Shown here: one piece after another, positions 7,985 to 16,079 of the stretch
How the letters are laid out: each line of letters starts with the position of its first letter
Position numbering within the stretch: position 1 is the first letter of the stretch
Origin: Vibrio atypicus
Lineage (GTDB): Bacteria; Pseudomonadota; Gammaproteobacteria; Enterobacterales; Vibrionaceae
NCBI RefSeq assembly: GCF_009811315.1
Contig: NZ_BLID01000004.1
Location: 186,001-250,000, forward strand
Direction of reading: 5' to 3'
DNA: 64,000 nucleotides
Translations under genes and position numbers: made by a program
Notes under the pieces: generated by a model
The model's database searches: none
The model's input: only the letters and a program-made list of their open reading frames with translations
What the model was told of the DNA's origin: nothing

Positions 7985-9412
7985 GTGAGAAAATTGCACT
8001 GGATACCAAAATCCGCAGCGGCAATACTATTGATGGCGGGCTCAGTATTGAGCACCTCTAGCTTCGCTGCGTCTGAAAACAAAGACCTAATCGATCCACG
8101 AAACGATGCCTACGAGCAACAACACCCGGATCAATACCAAACGTGGAAAGCCACCTCAGAAAGCGAACACATTGAAGATGCTCTAGCAGAAGACCCAAAC
8201 ATGGTCATCATGTGGGCTGGTTATGGTTTCGCTAAAGACTACAATAAAGCTCGTGGACATTTTTACGCGCTCGATGATGTACGCCAAACACTGCGTACAG
8301 GCGGCCCTACTGACGAAAAATCAGGCCCGATGCCAATGGCGTGTTGGAGCTGTAAGAGTCCTGACGTTGGTCGTGTGATTGATGAGCGCGGCGAAGATGG
8401 CTATTTCGAAGGCAAATGGGCGCGTTTAGGTAATGAAATCGCCAACCCAATTGGCTGTGCAGACTGTCACGACACCCGTAGCCAAGAGTTCAAAAACGGC
8501 GAGCCTGCACTGGCTATTGCGAAACCATACGTAGAGCGTGCGTTTAAAGCGATAGATAAACCTTTTGAAGAACAATCTCGCTTAGATCAGCAAGCTTCTG
8601 TCTGTGCTCAGTGCCACGTAGAATACTATTTCACCGGCCCAACCAAAGCAGTTAAATTCCCTTGGGATATGGGCACTTCTGTTGAAGAGATGGAAGAGTA
8701 CTATGACGCATTGAATTTTAAAGACTGGACACACAAGGTATCTAAAGCACCAATGCTGAAAGCACAACACCCAGGTTATGAAACGTGGCGTGATGGCATA
8801 CACGGGAAAAACAAAGTCGTTTGTGTAGATTGTCATATGCCTAAAGTAACGAAAGAAGACGGTACGGTTTACACTGATCACAAAGTCGGTAACCCATTCG
8901 ATCGTTTCGAAGATACCTGTGCAAACTGCCACACTCAAAGCAAAGATCAGATGCGTGAAATCGTATCTAGCCGTAAAGCTCAAGTCCTTAACATGAAGCT
9001 GACCGCTGAGAAACAAATTGTGGCGGCACACTTTGAAGCTGGCGCGGCATGGGATGCTGGCGCAACCGAAGCGGAAATGAAAGATATTCTACAAGATATC
9101 CGTCATGCTCAATGGCGTTGGGATTACGCTATCGCATCACACGGCGTTCACATGCATGCCCCTGAAGTCGCATTGGAAGTATTAGGTACCGCGGTTGATA
9201 GAGCAGCAGATGCACGTACCAAACTGGTTCGTTTATTAGCGAAAAAAGGTATAACAGAGCCAGTAGAAATTCCTGACATTTCGACCAAAGAAGCCGCTCA
9301 AAAGGCGCTCGGTATGGATATGGATAAGATGAATGCTGATAAACAGCACTTCTTGAAAACAGTGGTTCCTGAGTGGGAAAAACAAGCAGAAGCTCGAGAA
9401 TCTAAATATTAA
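7985..9412 (+). CDS. nrfA: NrfA, pentaheme ammonia-forming nitrite reductase
   Basis: 475 residues, periplasmic. It reduces nitrite to ammonium with six electrons. The catalytic heme site is the NrfA-specific CWSCK, where lysine replaces histidine as the axial ligand. Four normal sites follow: CADCH, CAQCH, CVDCH and CANCH. A signal peptide covers about residues 1-28 (SFA). The start is GTG with GGAG eight bases upstream. It diverges from the nrfB operon, which supplies its electron donors and heme lyase. A strong terminator follows at 9431. Confidence 0.97.
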   Translation: MRKLHWIPKSAAAILLMAGSVLSTSSFAASENKDLIDPRNDAYEQQHPDQYQTWKATSESEHIEDALAEDPNMVIMWAGYGFAKDYNKARGHFYALDDVRQTLRTGGPTDEKSGPMPMACWSCKSPDVGRVIDERGEDGYFEGKWARLGNEIANPIGCADCHDTRSQEFKNGEPALAIAKPYVERAFKAIDKPFEEQSRLDQQASVCAQCHVEYYFTGPTKAVKFPWDMGTSVEEMEEYYDALNFKDWTHKVSKAPMLKAQHPGYETWRDGIHGKNKVVCVDCHMPKVTKEDGTVYTDHKVGNPFDRFEDTCANCHTQSKDQMREIVSSRKAQVLNMKLTAEKQIVAAHFEAGAAWDAGATEAEMKDILQDIRHAQWRWDYAIASHGVHMHAPEVALEVLGTAVDRAADARTKLVRLLAKKGITEPVEIPDISTKEAAQKALGMDMDKMNADKQHFLKTVVPEWEKQAEARESKY

Positions 9413-9430
9413 ACGCAACACTCAACATCA

Positions 9431-9457
9431 AACCGGCGCTTAAGCGCCGGTTTTTTT
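9431..9457 (+). terminator. nrfA terminator
   Basis: AACCGGCGCT and AGCGCCGG form a near-perfect GC-rich stem followed by seven T residues. It separates the convergent nrfA and nrfG genes. Confidence 0.9.
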
Positions 9458-9995
9458 ATCCTTGATTTGCCATCTGTTTGGCGAGATTAAGAGAGTGGAT
9501 GACAGAAATCCGGTCTAGCTCTTGATCTTGTGAGTCCAACATCAAAGTCCATGTATCGATAGCTTGTTGATAGCGAAAACTTATAAAATGATCGCTCGCA
9601 ATCAAAGAAAGAGCCGTAAGGTTGCGACTCTCAATAGCTAACGCCTGATCCAATAATGTTTGCACCTCTTCATTCATCCGCTGCTTATTTGAATAATACA
9701 AGGCCGTTGCTTTAGCTGCATACTGGCTCGCCGTAGGCTCTTCAGTCAGCCGAATGGCATAGTCAAAACAGGTTTGAGCTGATTGAAAATCTTGTTCATT
9801 GAGATAACCATGCCCTAACTGGAACCACAAATCAGCTTGGTTAGGATCTTGTTTAAGCTTGGCTTGGATTTGTGCGACCTGCTCACTATGAGTTGGTGCA
9901 GAGAGCATCTCTTGCGGTGCCGATGGTGACGAACCTTTTAGCCACATAAAGAGTGGAACGGCAATAACAACACTCGCAATAAACACTTTTTTCAT
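9456..9995 (-). CDS. nrfG: NrfG, TPR heme-lyase accessory protein
   Basis: 179 residues. An N-terminal membrane anchor (about 4-19) is followed by TPR repeats that include ADLWFQLGHGYLNEQDFQSA and a run near residues 75-110. In E. coli NrfG is needed for heme attachment at the CxxCK site of NrfA, with NrfE and NrfF. Here it stands alone, convergent to nrfA and outside the nrfBCDE operon, so it needs its own promoter near 10000-10060. CcmH/CycH C-terminal proteins share this fold. Confidence 0.8.
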   Translation of the reverse strand: MKKVFIASVVIAVPLFMWLKGSSPSAPQEMLSAPTHSEQVAQIQAKLKQDPNQADLWFQLGHGYLNEQDFQSAQTCFDYAIRLTEEPTASQYAAKATALYYSNKQRMNEEVQTLLDQALAIESRNLTALSLIASDHFISFRYQQAIDTWTLMLDSQDQELDRISVIHSLNLAKQMANQG

Positions 9996-10082
9996 GATGT
10001 GAGTCCCTTACCGTATTTCCCAATTAAGCTTTAATTATATCGTGGTAGGATAACGCTATCTTTGATCCAACAGTATTATCAC

Positions 10083-10424
10083 ATGAACAAAAAAGTCGTT
10101 CCTTCACAGGAAACTCAACAAGAAGCGATGAAGATCGCGAAAGCGACACAAAAACCGGGTCAAACCAAAGAGCAAACTAAGTTAATTGCTCAAGGGATTG
10201 AAAAAGGCGTCGCCCAATACAAAAAACAGCAAAAAGAAAAAGCGCGTCAGGCAGACAAAGCCAAAAAGAAAGCGCAAAAAGCCAAACGCACTGTCAACGA
10301 TAATACGGAGATAGCCGAAGACTTAGAACAAGTGACGGCGCCTTCATCGACAAGCAATTTACTCCCATGGGGATTGCTTGTAATTAGCTGGATTGGATTC
10401 ATTGTATATGTCACTCAAGCATAA
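10083..10424 (+). CDS. DUF2956 family protein
   Basis: 113 residues from the ATG at 10083; an in-frame TTG at 10062 is possible but the family start fits MNKKVVPSQETQ. A very lysine/glutamine-rich helical body (about 10-85) is followed by one C-terminal membrane helix (about 93-111). This matches the DUF2956 proteins of vibrios as I recall them. Function unknown. Its end overlaps the next lipoprotein gene by 17 bp, so the two are probably co-transcribed. Confidence 0.75.
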   Translation: MNKKVVPSQETQQEAMKIAKATQKPGQTKEQTKLIAQGIEKGVAQYKKQQKEKARQADKAKKKAQKAKRTVNDNTEIAEDLEQVTAPSSTSNLLPWGLLVISWIGFIVYVTQA

Positions 10425-10776
10425 ACCTACATGGCGTAGTGCCGTCATCGTGGCTATTTCAGCAGTAATTTTAGCAGGCTGTACAACACCAATGAATCGC
10501 TTAACGCCTGAAAGTAAAAAAGTGCATTTGCGTATGGACAGTGGGTTTAACGCAGACAATTGTATTTGGGTAGGAGAAGTAGCAGGTAACGAAGGGCATT
10601 GGTACAGCTACCTGTTTTTCCCTAATGATGTGCTGATTGAAGGGGCAATGTACGACATAAAAAATCACGCCAATGAAATTGGCGCGAATACCGTTTTTGT
10701 TGTAGCTCCGCAAGACTTCACGACTTCTTTTTCAATAATGGGAAGTGCGTATATCTGCGAGCAATTAGAGCCTTAA
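10408..10776 (+). CDS. DUF4156-like lipoprotein
   Basis: 122 residues from the ATG at 10408. An N-terminal signal ends in the lipobox LAGC (cysteine near residue 25), so it should be lipidated. The later sequence (GEVAGNEGHWYSY, IKNHANEIGANTV) resembles small enterobacterial and vibrio lipoproteins of the DUF4156 group. It overlaps the DUF2956 gene and ends 4 bp into the convergent HTH gene. No biochemical role is known to me. Confidence 0.7.
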   Translation: MSLKHKPTWRSAVIVAISAVILAGCTTPMNRLTPESKKVHLRMDSGFNADNCIWVGEVAGNEGHWYSYLFFPNDVLIEGAMYDIKNHANEIGANTVFVVAPQDFTTSFSIMGSAYICEQLEP

Positions 10777-11060
10777 GCTTTAAAACCTAAGCTCGCCGCA
10801 ATATCTGGCTCTCTGTCTATAACCCATTGACTGTCAAATGGGCCCCAATCAGAGAGCTGGTAATACCCATCATTATGACGTCGCCCATCTTGGACAAACA
10901 TCAACTCAATACCTATGCCAGGAAGAGCCTTAATAACATCTTGAATGGTTCGGCGTGGCCAACCTGTTTGCTCAATTAACTTAGGTACATTCGGTCGCTC
11001 TAAGTTCTCAACAAGTAATGCTAAATACAGACGCCTTGCAAAAACAGGACTCAATTCCAT
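10773..11060 (-). CDS. Small winged-helix DNA-binding protein
   Basis: 95 residues. Residues about 5-50 (RRLYLALLVENL, then LIEQTGWPRRTIQDVIKAL) form a clear helix-turn-helix. The C-terminal half (DGRRHNDGYYQLSDWGPFDS) looks like a beta wing. I recognise a family seen in vibrios but no named member. Upstream it faces yffB across a 200-bp spacer, so it could regulate itself or yffB. Function otherwise unknown. Confidence 0.65.
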   Translation of the reverse strand: MELSPVFARRLYLALLVENLERPNVPKLIEQTGWPRRTIQDVIKALPGIGIELMFVQDGRRHNDGYYQLSDWGPFDSQWVIDREPDIAASLGFKA

Positions 11061-11261
11061 TGATACCTCCTATAAAATTCTAAGGCCATTATTTCCGTTT
11101 TGCCGCGCCATGTGTTGAGTTTGATCAATAACTCTATGATCCTAACTTCTTGCAACACATTTTTTTTGTCTAATGAAATATATCGATCACACTTTTTGTC
11201 TCGACTCTGAGTTCCTGATAGGATGCTGATATAACAAAAAAGTCACTTTAGAAGGTTCAAT

Positions 11262-11609
11262 ATGACAATCACCATGTATGGCATTCCTAATTGCGACACC
11301 ATAAAGAAAGCTAAAAAATGGCTTGAAGCGGAAGGCGTGGAATTCCAATTTCATGATTACCGTAAGCAAGGTGTTGATAAAGCAATGGTGGAGACTTTTT
11401 GTCAGCAACTGGGTTGGGAGAACGTGCTAAATAAGCGCGGTACAACTTACCGTCAGCTCACGCAAGAACAAAAAGAGAGCCTCAACGAAGCCAATGCCAT
11501 CGAGCTACTTGTTGAGCAACCAGCCATGATTAAGCGCCCAATTTTAGTGTCAAACGATAGCTACCACCTTGGTTTTAAAGCTGATCAATACGCCGCTATT
11601 TTTTCATAA
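11262..11609 (+). CDS. yffB: YffB/Spx-ArsC family thiol protein
   Basis: 115 residues, cytosolic thioredoxin-like fold. The motif YGIPNCDTIKKAKKWL at residues 6-21 holds the single conserved cysteine C11, as in ArsC/YffB. FHDYRKQG and RPILV are family positions. YffB proteins bind glutathione and their physiological substrate is not settled. It ends 21 bp before dapE, and yffB-dapE is a widely conserved pair, probably one transcript. Confidence 0.88.
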   Translation: MTITMYGIPNCDTIKKAKKWLEAEGVEFQFHDYRKQGVDKAMVETFCQQLGWENVLNKRGTTYRQLTQEQKESLNEANAIELLVEQPAMIKRPILVSNDSYHLGFKADQYAAIFS

Positions 11610-11630
11610 AGTAAGTAAAGGATTTCAAGG

Positions 11631-12764
11631 ATGACAGACAGCCCTACTCTGGCTCTCGCAAAATATTTAATTAGCCGTCAATCAGTAACCCCTGAAGATG
11701 CTGGCTGCCAAGAAGCCATGATCGAGCGTTTAAAAGCGCTGGGTTTTGAAATTGAAGAAATGGTATTTGAAGATACCACTAACTTCTGGGCTCGTCGTGG
11801 TACAGAGGCGCCTCTATTCGCTTTTGCTGGCCATACTGACGTTGTTCCTGCCGGTAAACTTGAGCTTTGGGATACCCCGCCTTTTGAACCGACCGTCATT
11901 GACGGTTATCTTCATGGCCGCGGTGCTGCAGATATGAAAGGCTCTTTAGCCAGTATGATTGTTGCCGTAGAGCAGTTCATTGCAGAACACCCAGATCACA
12001 AAGGTTCAATTGGCTTTTTGATCACGTCAGATGAAGAAGGCCCATTCATTAACGGCACGGTTCGCGTAGTTGAAACATTAATGGCACGCGGCGAAAACAT
12101 TGATATGTGTATTGTTGGGGAACCATCGAGTACTGAAGTCGTCGGTGATGTTGTCAAAAATGGTCGTCGTGGGTCGATCACGGGTGATTTAACCGTTAAA
12201 GGAATTCAAGGACACGTGGCCTACCCTCACCTTGCTCGCAACCCTGTTCATCAATCACTTCTAGCGATTAATGAACTGGCGACAACGGAGTGGGACAAAG
12301 GTAACGACTACTTCCCACCAACCAGTTTCCAAATCCCCAATGTTCATGCCGGAACAGGCGCGTCTAACGTGATTCCTGGTGAGTTTAATGTTCAGTTCAA
12401 TCTACGCTTCAGCACTGAATTGAACAATGATGCGATTGTAAGTCGTGTCGTCGAAACGTTAAATAAACACGATCTAGACTATGATCTAAAATGGACATTC
12501 AACGGCGACCCGTTCTTAACTGACACAGGTGCTCTACTTGACGCGGTTGTTGATGCCGTTGATGCGGTAAACCAAACCAAACCAGCGCTTCTCACTACAG
12601 GTGGCACATCCGACGGTCGCTTTATTGCGCGTATGGGCGGTCAAGTGGTTGAGCTTGGTCCAGTCAATGCGACCATCCATAAGGTTAATGAGTGCGTGAA
12701 GATCGATGATCTTGAAAAGCTCACCGACATGTACCAAAAAACGTTAGAGAACCTGCTCGCGTGA
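11631..12764 (+). CDS. dapE: DapE, succinyl-diaminopimelate desuccinylase
   Basis: 377 residues, the usual length. Zinc hydrolase that releases succinate from N-succinyl-LL-diaminopimelate in lysine and cell-wall synthesis. M20 landmarks are present: [21 protein letters not shown] (bridging aspartate), TSDEEGP (catalytic and binding glutamates) and [12 protein letters not shown]. It belongs to a yffB-dapE-M15-DUF2897 unit with very short spacers; its TGA overlaps the GTG start of the next gene. Confidence 0.97.
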   Translation: MTDSPTLALAKYLISRQSVTPEDAGCQEAMIERLKALGFEIEEMVFEDTTNFWARRGTEAPLFAFAGHTDVVPAGKLELWDTPPFEPTVIDGYLHGRGAADMKGSLASMIVAVEQFIAEHPDHKGSIGFLITSDEEGPFINGTVRVVETLMARGENIDMCIVGEPSSTEVVGDVVKNGRRGSITGDLTVKGIQGHVAYPHLARNPVHQSLLAINELATTEWDKGNDYFPPTSFQIPNVHAGTGASNVIPGEFNVQFNLRFSTELNNDAIVSRVVETLNKHDLDYDLKWTFNGDPFLTDTGALLDAVVDAVDAVNQTKPALLTTGGTSDGRFIARMGGQVVELGPVNATIHKVNECVKIDDLEKLTDMYQKTLENLLA

Positions 12765-13441
12765 ACATGACAGCTAAACAGCTGACAGGAAAAGTATCCA
12801 CCCACTTGGTGGATACTTTGTTTGGCCAAAAATCCTTCCTTATTCATCAACACGTTGCAAACGATCTATTAGCCCTAAAAAGAGCAGCTGATCTCGCTGG
12901 GTTCAATCTCAATATTGCGAGTGGGTTTAGAGACTTTGAGCGTCAAACGTTGATTTGGAATCGTAAAATGTCTGGCCAAGCTGCTATTTTAGACAATCGC
13001 AGCCAACCTCTCGTTTTCAGTACGCTCACGGAAGAAGAGAAGGTGTTCGCTATTCTCCGTTGGTCTGCCCTGCCAGGGGCAAGTCGCCATCATTGGGGAA
13101 CAGACTTTGATGTGTTTGATAGAAACAGTCTTCCTAAAGACACCAGTTTACAACTTGAACCTTGGGAATATTTGGATGGCCACCAGCATAAGTTCTACCT
13201 ATGGTTAAAAGACAATCTGCATTTATTTGGTTTCTTTTTCCCTTATCAAGAAGATAAAGGGGGAGTCGCTGCGGAGCCTTGGCATATTAGCCATCGTCAA
13301 GCGGCACAAGATTGCATGAGCTTACTTGATATTGATACGTTACGCCGAGAGATCCAATCTAGCTCGCTGATTGGTCAAGAAGTGGTGTTGGCAAACCTTG
13401 AAACCATCTACAATCGATATATCACTAATATTTCGCTATAG
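12761..13441 (+). CDS. M15 family D,D-carboxypeptidase-like protein
   Basis: 226 residues. The motif [13 protein letters not shown] supplies the zinc ligands His and Asp, and EPWHISH supplies the catalytic Glu and third ligand, as in VanY/LdcB-type peptidases that cut peptidoglycan stem peptides. I see no clear signal peptide, which is odd for a wall enzyme. The start may be GTG at 12761 (GTGA overlap with dapE) or ATG at 12767. Linkage to dapE suggests a role in diaminopimelate or muropeptide recycling, but this is inferred. Confidence 0.8.
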   Translation: MNMTAKQLTGKVSTHLVDTLFGQKSFLIHQHVANDLLALKRAADLAGFNLNIASGFRDFERQTLIWNRKMSGQAAILDNRSQPLVFSTLTEEEKVFAILRWSALPGASRHHWGTDFDVFDRNSLPKDTSLQLEPWEYLDGHQHKFYLWLKDNLHLFGFFFPYQEDKGGVAAEPWHISHRQAAQDCMSLLDIDTLRREIQSSSLIGQEVVLANLETIYNRYITNISL

Positions 13442-13449
13442 GCCAGACT

Positions 13450-13623
13450 ATGGAACTTCTCACCAACCCTTGGGTTATTATTGTTATCGTATTAAGCGTC
13501 ATCATCGGTAATATAGCGGCCTTAAAGTACACCGCCAAAATGAAATTTGGCCCTATGACCAAAAAGCCAGAAGATGAGCAAGAGAAAAACAAAGAAACCG
13601 AGAGTGATAAACACCCTCAGTAA
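13450..13623 (+). CDS. DUF2897 small membrane protein
   Basis: 57 residues, MELLTNPWVII to DKHPQ. One N-terminal membrane helix (about 8-25) is followed by a short basic turn and a polar, acidic/lysine tail. It lies 8 bp after the M15 gene, and the length and pattern match the DUF2897 proteins of vibrios. Function unknown. Confidence 0.75.
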   Translation: MELLTNPWVIIVIVLSVIIGNIAALKYTAKMKFGPMTKKPEDEQEKNKETESDKHPQ

Positions 13624-13647
13624 CTCTCGCGACTGACACACCTTATC

Positions 13648-15549
13648 TTAAGCGGTATAGAAGCGGTTTTTTCCCATACGTTTAGCAACATACATAGAGC
13701 TATCCGCTTCGTTAATTTTGTCATCTAAAAAGGTGTTGTCATCTTCATGCCAATAGCTAACCCCGATACTGACCGTCACTTGGCAAATTTTATTGTCGAA
13801 CACAATTGGCTTTGCCAACGTCTCAATAATTCGTTGAGCAATAGGTTCACATTGACCGGAACTTCGAATGCCAATCAAAAACTCGTCGCCTGCGATCCGT
13901 GCAACAAGGTCCTGACCTGAAATACACCCTTTCAAACGTTTAGCGACAACCTTTAATAGATCATCACCGACACCGTGACCAAATTGATCATTAACGGCTT
14001 TAAAACCGTCTAAATCTAAGAACAAAATAAACTGAGCTTCACCATTTTCATGGCGTTCTTGCAACGTTCTCAAAGCTTTAGAACGATTTGCGAGCCCGGT
14101 TAATGGATCATGATTTGCCTCAAAACTCAGTCGTTTTAGCTCAAGCCCTAGTGTTAAATCGGTCAGCGTCACGACAAACGCTTCAATTTTACCCTCCACA
14201 TTTTTTAATGCTCGGGCTTTCAGCTCATAAGGTAGCCAACTTTTTCCCTGATGTTTGGCCTCTACCTTGCTGAAGATAAAACCATTTTTAAACAATTTTC
14301 GCTTCAGCTTCTGACTAAACAATAGTGGCTTTTTCAATGGCAGTTCTTCTGCTAACTGCAAAGCACCAAACCACTGCTTCGCGGCTGAGTTTTGAGTTTC
14401 AACATTCAGATTTCGATCCAAAACCAATATTGCATCTTGGTTTTGTTCAAACATTAGATCCAATAGCATACGACGTTTAGCTGCTAACTTTTGATCAGTA
14501 ACATCTTGAAATTGTAGTAAAGATTGGCTGGTCTCCTGCATTGGATGACAACTAACTCGATAGCGCTTGTCGCCTTGCTGCGTTTTTAGCTCGACCGCAA
14601 GTAGGGGCTGATGTTGTTCAATCGCATCGATAACTGATTCAATCGCTGATTTTGGTTCAAAGCAATACTCCAACATTTCTCGAGTTGTGGATTGACAATC
14701 ATGTGAAAAAATATCGTTGATCGCGAGCGGATTACGATAATTGACATGGTTTCCTGGTGACGCAACCATAATGCCACGCTTCATCACATCAAGTGCACCA
14801 TGAATGTAACGACTTTTCTGTTCCACTCGGTTTAGTGCATTCTGAAGTTGATTCTCTCGCTCGACTAAGTTTGCCATCATCTCATTAAAGCAGGCGGTTA
14901 ATTTGCCGACTTCATCATCATGTAAAATTGCCAACTTACTCTTAGCAATACCATTGGCAATCATCTGCTCCATTGAACCATGCAAAGTACTCAACGGCTT
15001 CACGATCACACTGTGCAGTACACGAGCAAAGCCCCAAGAGAGCAAAGAGATCACAAAGGTCAACACACCTAGCGAAAGAAATAATTGGCGTTCTTTACGT
15101 TCCAAAGCCTCCATTGACTCCCAAACAACCAACTTACCTAAAACATCGCCATCCAAAGCAATTTCAGTTTCTTCTTTGTGATACCCGATATCCGAGCACG
15201 TCACTCGCTCATCAACCCAATAACAACTTGTCGGCAATTGATGAATATTCGCCACCGTATCACCGTTAGTGTTGACTACTTTGGCAGCGATAATTTCCGG
15301 ATCAAAGGTCAAGTTGATCAGCTGCTCTTTCGCCGTGATTGGATCATCGAACATCAATGCGGCTTGTAATGTGGTTGCCACACCTTGAGAAAGAATTTTC
15401 ACTCGCTCATCTTGTGCTTCTCTTTGCGAAAGCACCAACAAGTGAATAGCTGGTGTACCAATAATCACCACAATCAGCATCACCATAAACCAAGTTGGCA
15501 ACATCATTTTGTAACGTAGTGGAAGCTGAGCGAATCGGCTTACTATCAT
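13648..15549 (-). CDS. CHASE8-HAMP-PAS-PAS-GGDEF diguanylate cyclase (YfiN-like)
   Basis: 633 residues. Membrane helices at about 15-36 and 150-172 flank a periplasmic CHASE8-type domain with the YfiN-like stretch AALMFDDPITAKEQL. A HAMP linker (about 172-225), two PAS-like regions (about 245-345 and 355-455) and a GGDEF domain (about 465-633) follow. The signature is RIAGDEF (residues 553-557 for AGDEF), a variant found in active cyclases. The inhibitory-site position reads SGQD instead of RxxD. It is coupled by an ATGA overlap to a YfiR-like gene. In Pseudomonas, YfiR represses YfiN in the periplasm; the same logic is inferred here. Confidence 0.88.
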   Translation of the reverse strand: MIVSRFAQLPLRYKMMLPTWFMVMLIVVIIGTPAIHLLVLSQREAQDERVKILSQGVATTLQAALMFDDPITAKEQLINLTFDPEIIAAKVVNTNGDTVANIHQLPTSCYWVDERVTCSDIGYHKEETEIALDGDVLGKLVVWESMEALERKERQLFLSLGVLTFVISLLSWGFARVLHSVIVKPLSTLHGSMEQMIANGIAKSKLAILHDDEVGKLTACFNEMMANLVERENQLQNALNRVEQKSRYIHGALDVMKRGIMVASPGNHVNYRNPLAINDIFSHDCQSTTREMLEYCFEPKSAIESVIDAIEQHQPLLAVELKTQQGDKRYRVSCHPMQETSQSLLQFQDVTDQKLAAKRRMLLDLMFEQNQDAILVLDRNLNVETQNSAAKQWFGALQLAEELPLKKPLLFSQKLKRKLFKNGFIFSKVEAKHQGKSWLPYELKARALKNVEGKIEAFVVTLTDLTLGLELKRLSFEANHDPLTGLANRSKALRTLQERHENGEAQFILFLDLDGFKAVNDQFGHGVGDDLLKVVAKRLKGCISGQDLVARIAGDEFLIGIRSSGQCEPIAQRIIETLAKPIVFDNKICQVTVSIGVSYWHEDDNTFLDDKINEADSSMYVAKRMGKNRFYTA

Positions 15550-16079
15550 GCCGTACCACCTTGATACAACTCTGAAACTTCCAACAACTGGGAACGAAGC
15601 AACACATTTGTGTGCCTAACATGCTCGCGGGCAATCAGAGGGCGAATACGATTTCTTACTTTAATGAAAGCGATCATGCCACCGTTAACGACAAAATCGA
15701 TCCCATTCCCAACCAATAATGCGTGAGGATATTGTTCGCGAAGTTGCGCTACCGCTTCTTTATCATTTAACTCAGTAAACAATATATGGCATACGCTGGC
15801 ATCAGAGCTCACTGGTAAACGATGAAAGCGAGCCCTATCAGGCTTACTTTCAACAATCGCTTGTAAACGCTCACTCACATCAGAACTCGACGTGACGCAG
15901 TATTCAATATACTCATAGTTCACCCCTGTCTTGCTCCAATCCGCTAACAACGCAAAACGAAACAGGTAAACGGCTTTAAGATCATCATCATCCACTTTTG
16001 CCCATACAATCTGAGGTAAAAAGTAGAGACTTAGTACGATCACTATGTGTTTAAAATGGACTGAATTTCCGAGGTTCAT
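15546..16079 (-). CDS. YfiR/DUF4154 periplasmic regulator
   Basis: 177 residues from the ATG at 16079, which overlaps the TonB receptor stop as ATGA. A signal peptide ends near VWA (about 27). The DUF4154 pattern is clear: KAVYLFRFALLADWS near the start and GGMIAFIKVRNRIRPLI with LLRSQLLEVSEL at the end. YfiR proteins hold YfiN-type cyclases inactive and release them on envelope or redox cues; two cysteines remain in the mature protein. The next gene is such a cyclase. Confidence 0.85.
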   Translation of the reverse strand: MNLGNSVHFKHIVIVLSLYFLPQIVWAKVDDDDLKAVYLFRFALLADWSKTGVNYEYIEYCVTSSSDVSERLQAIVESKPDRARFHRLPVSSDASVCHILFTELNDKEAVAQLREQYPHALLVGNGIDFVVNGGMIAFIKVRNRIRPLIAREHVRHTNVLLRSQLLEVSELYQGGTA

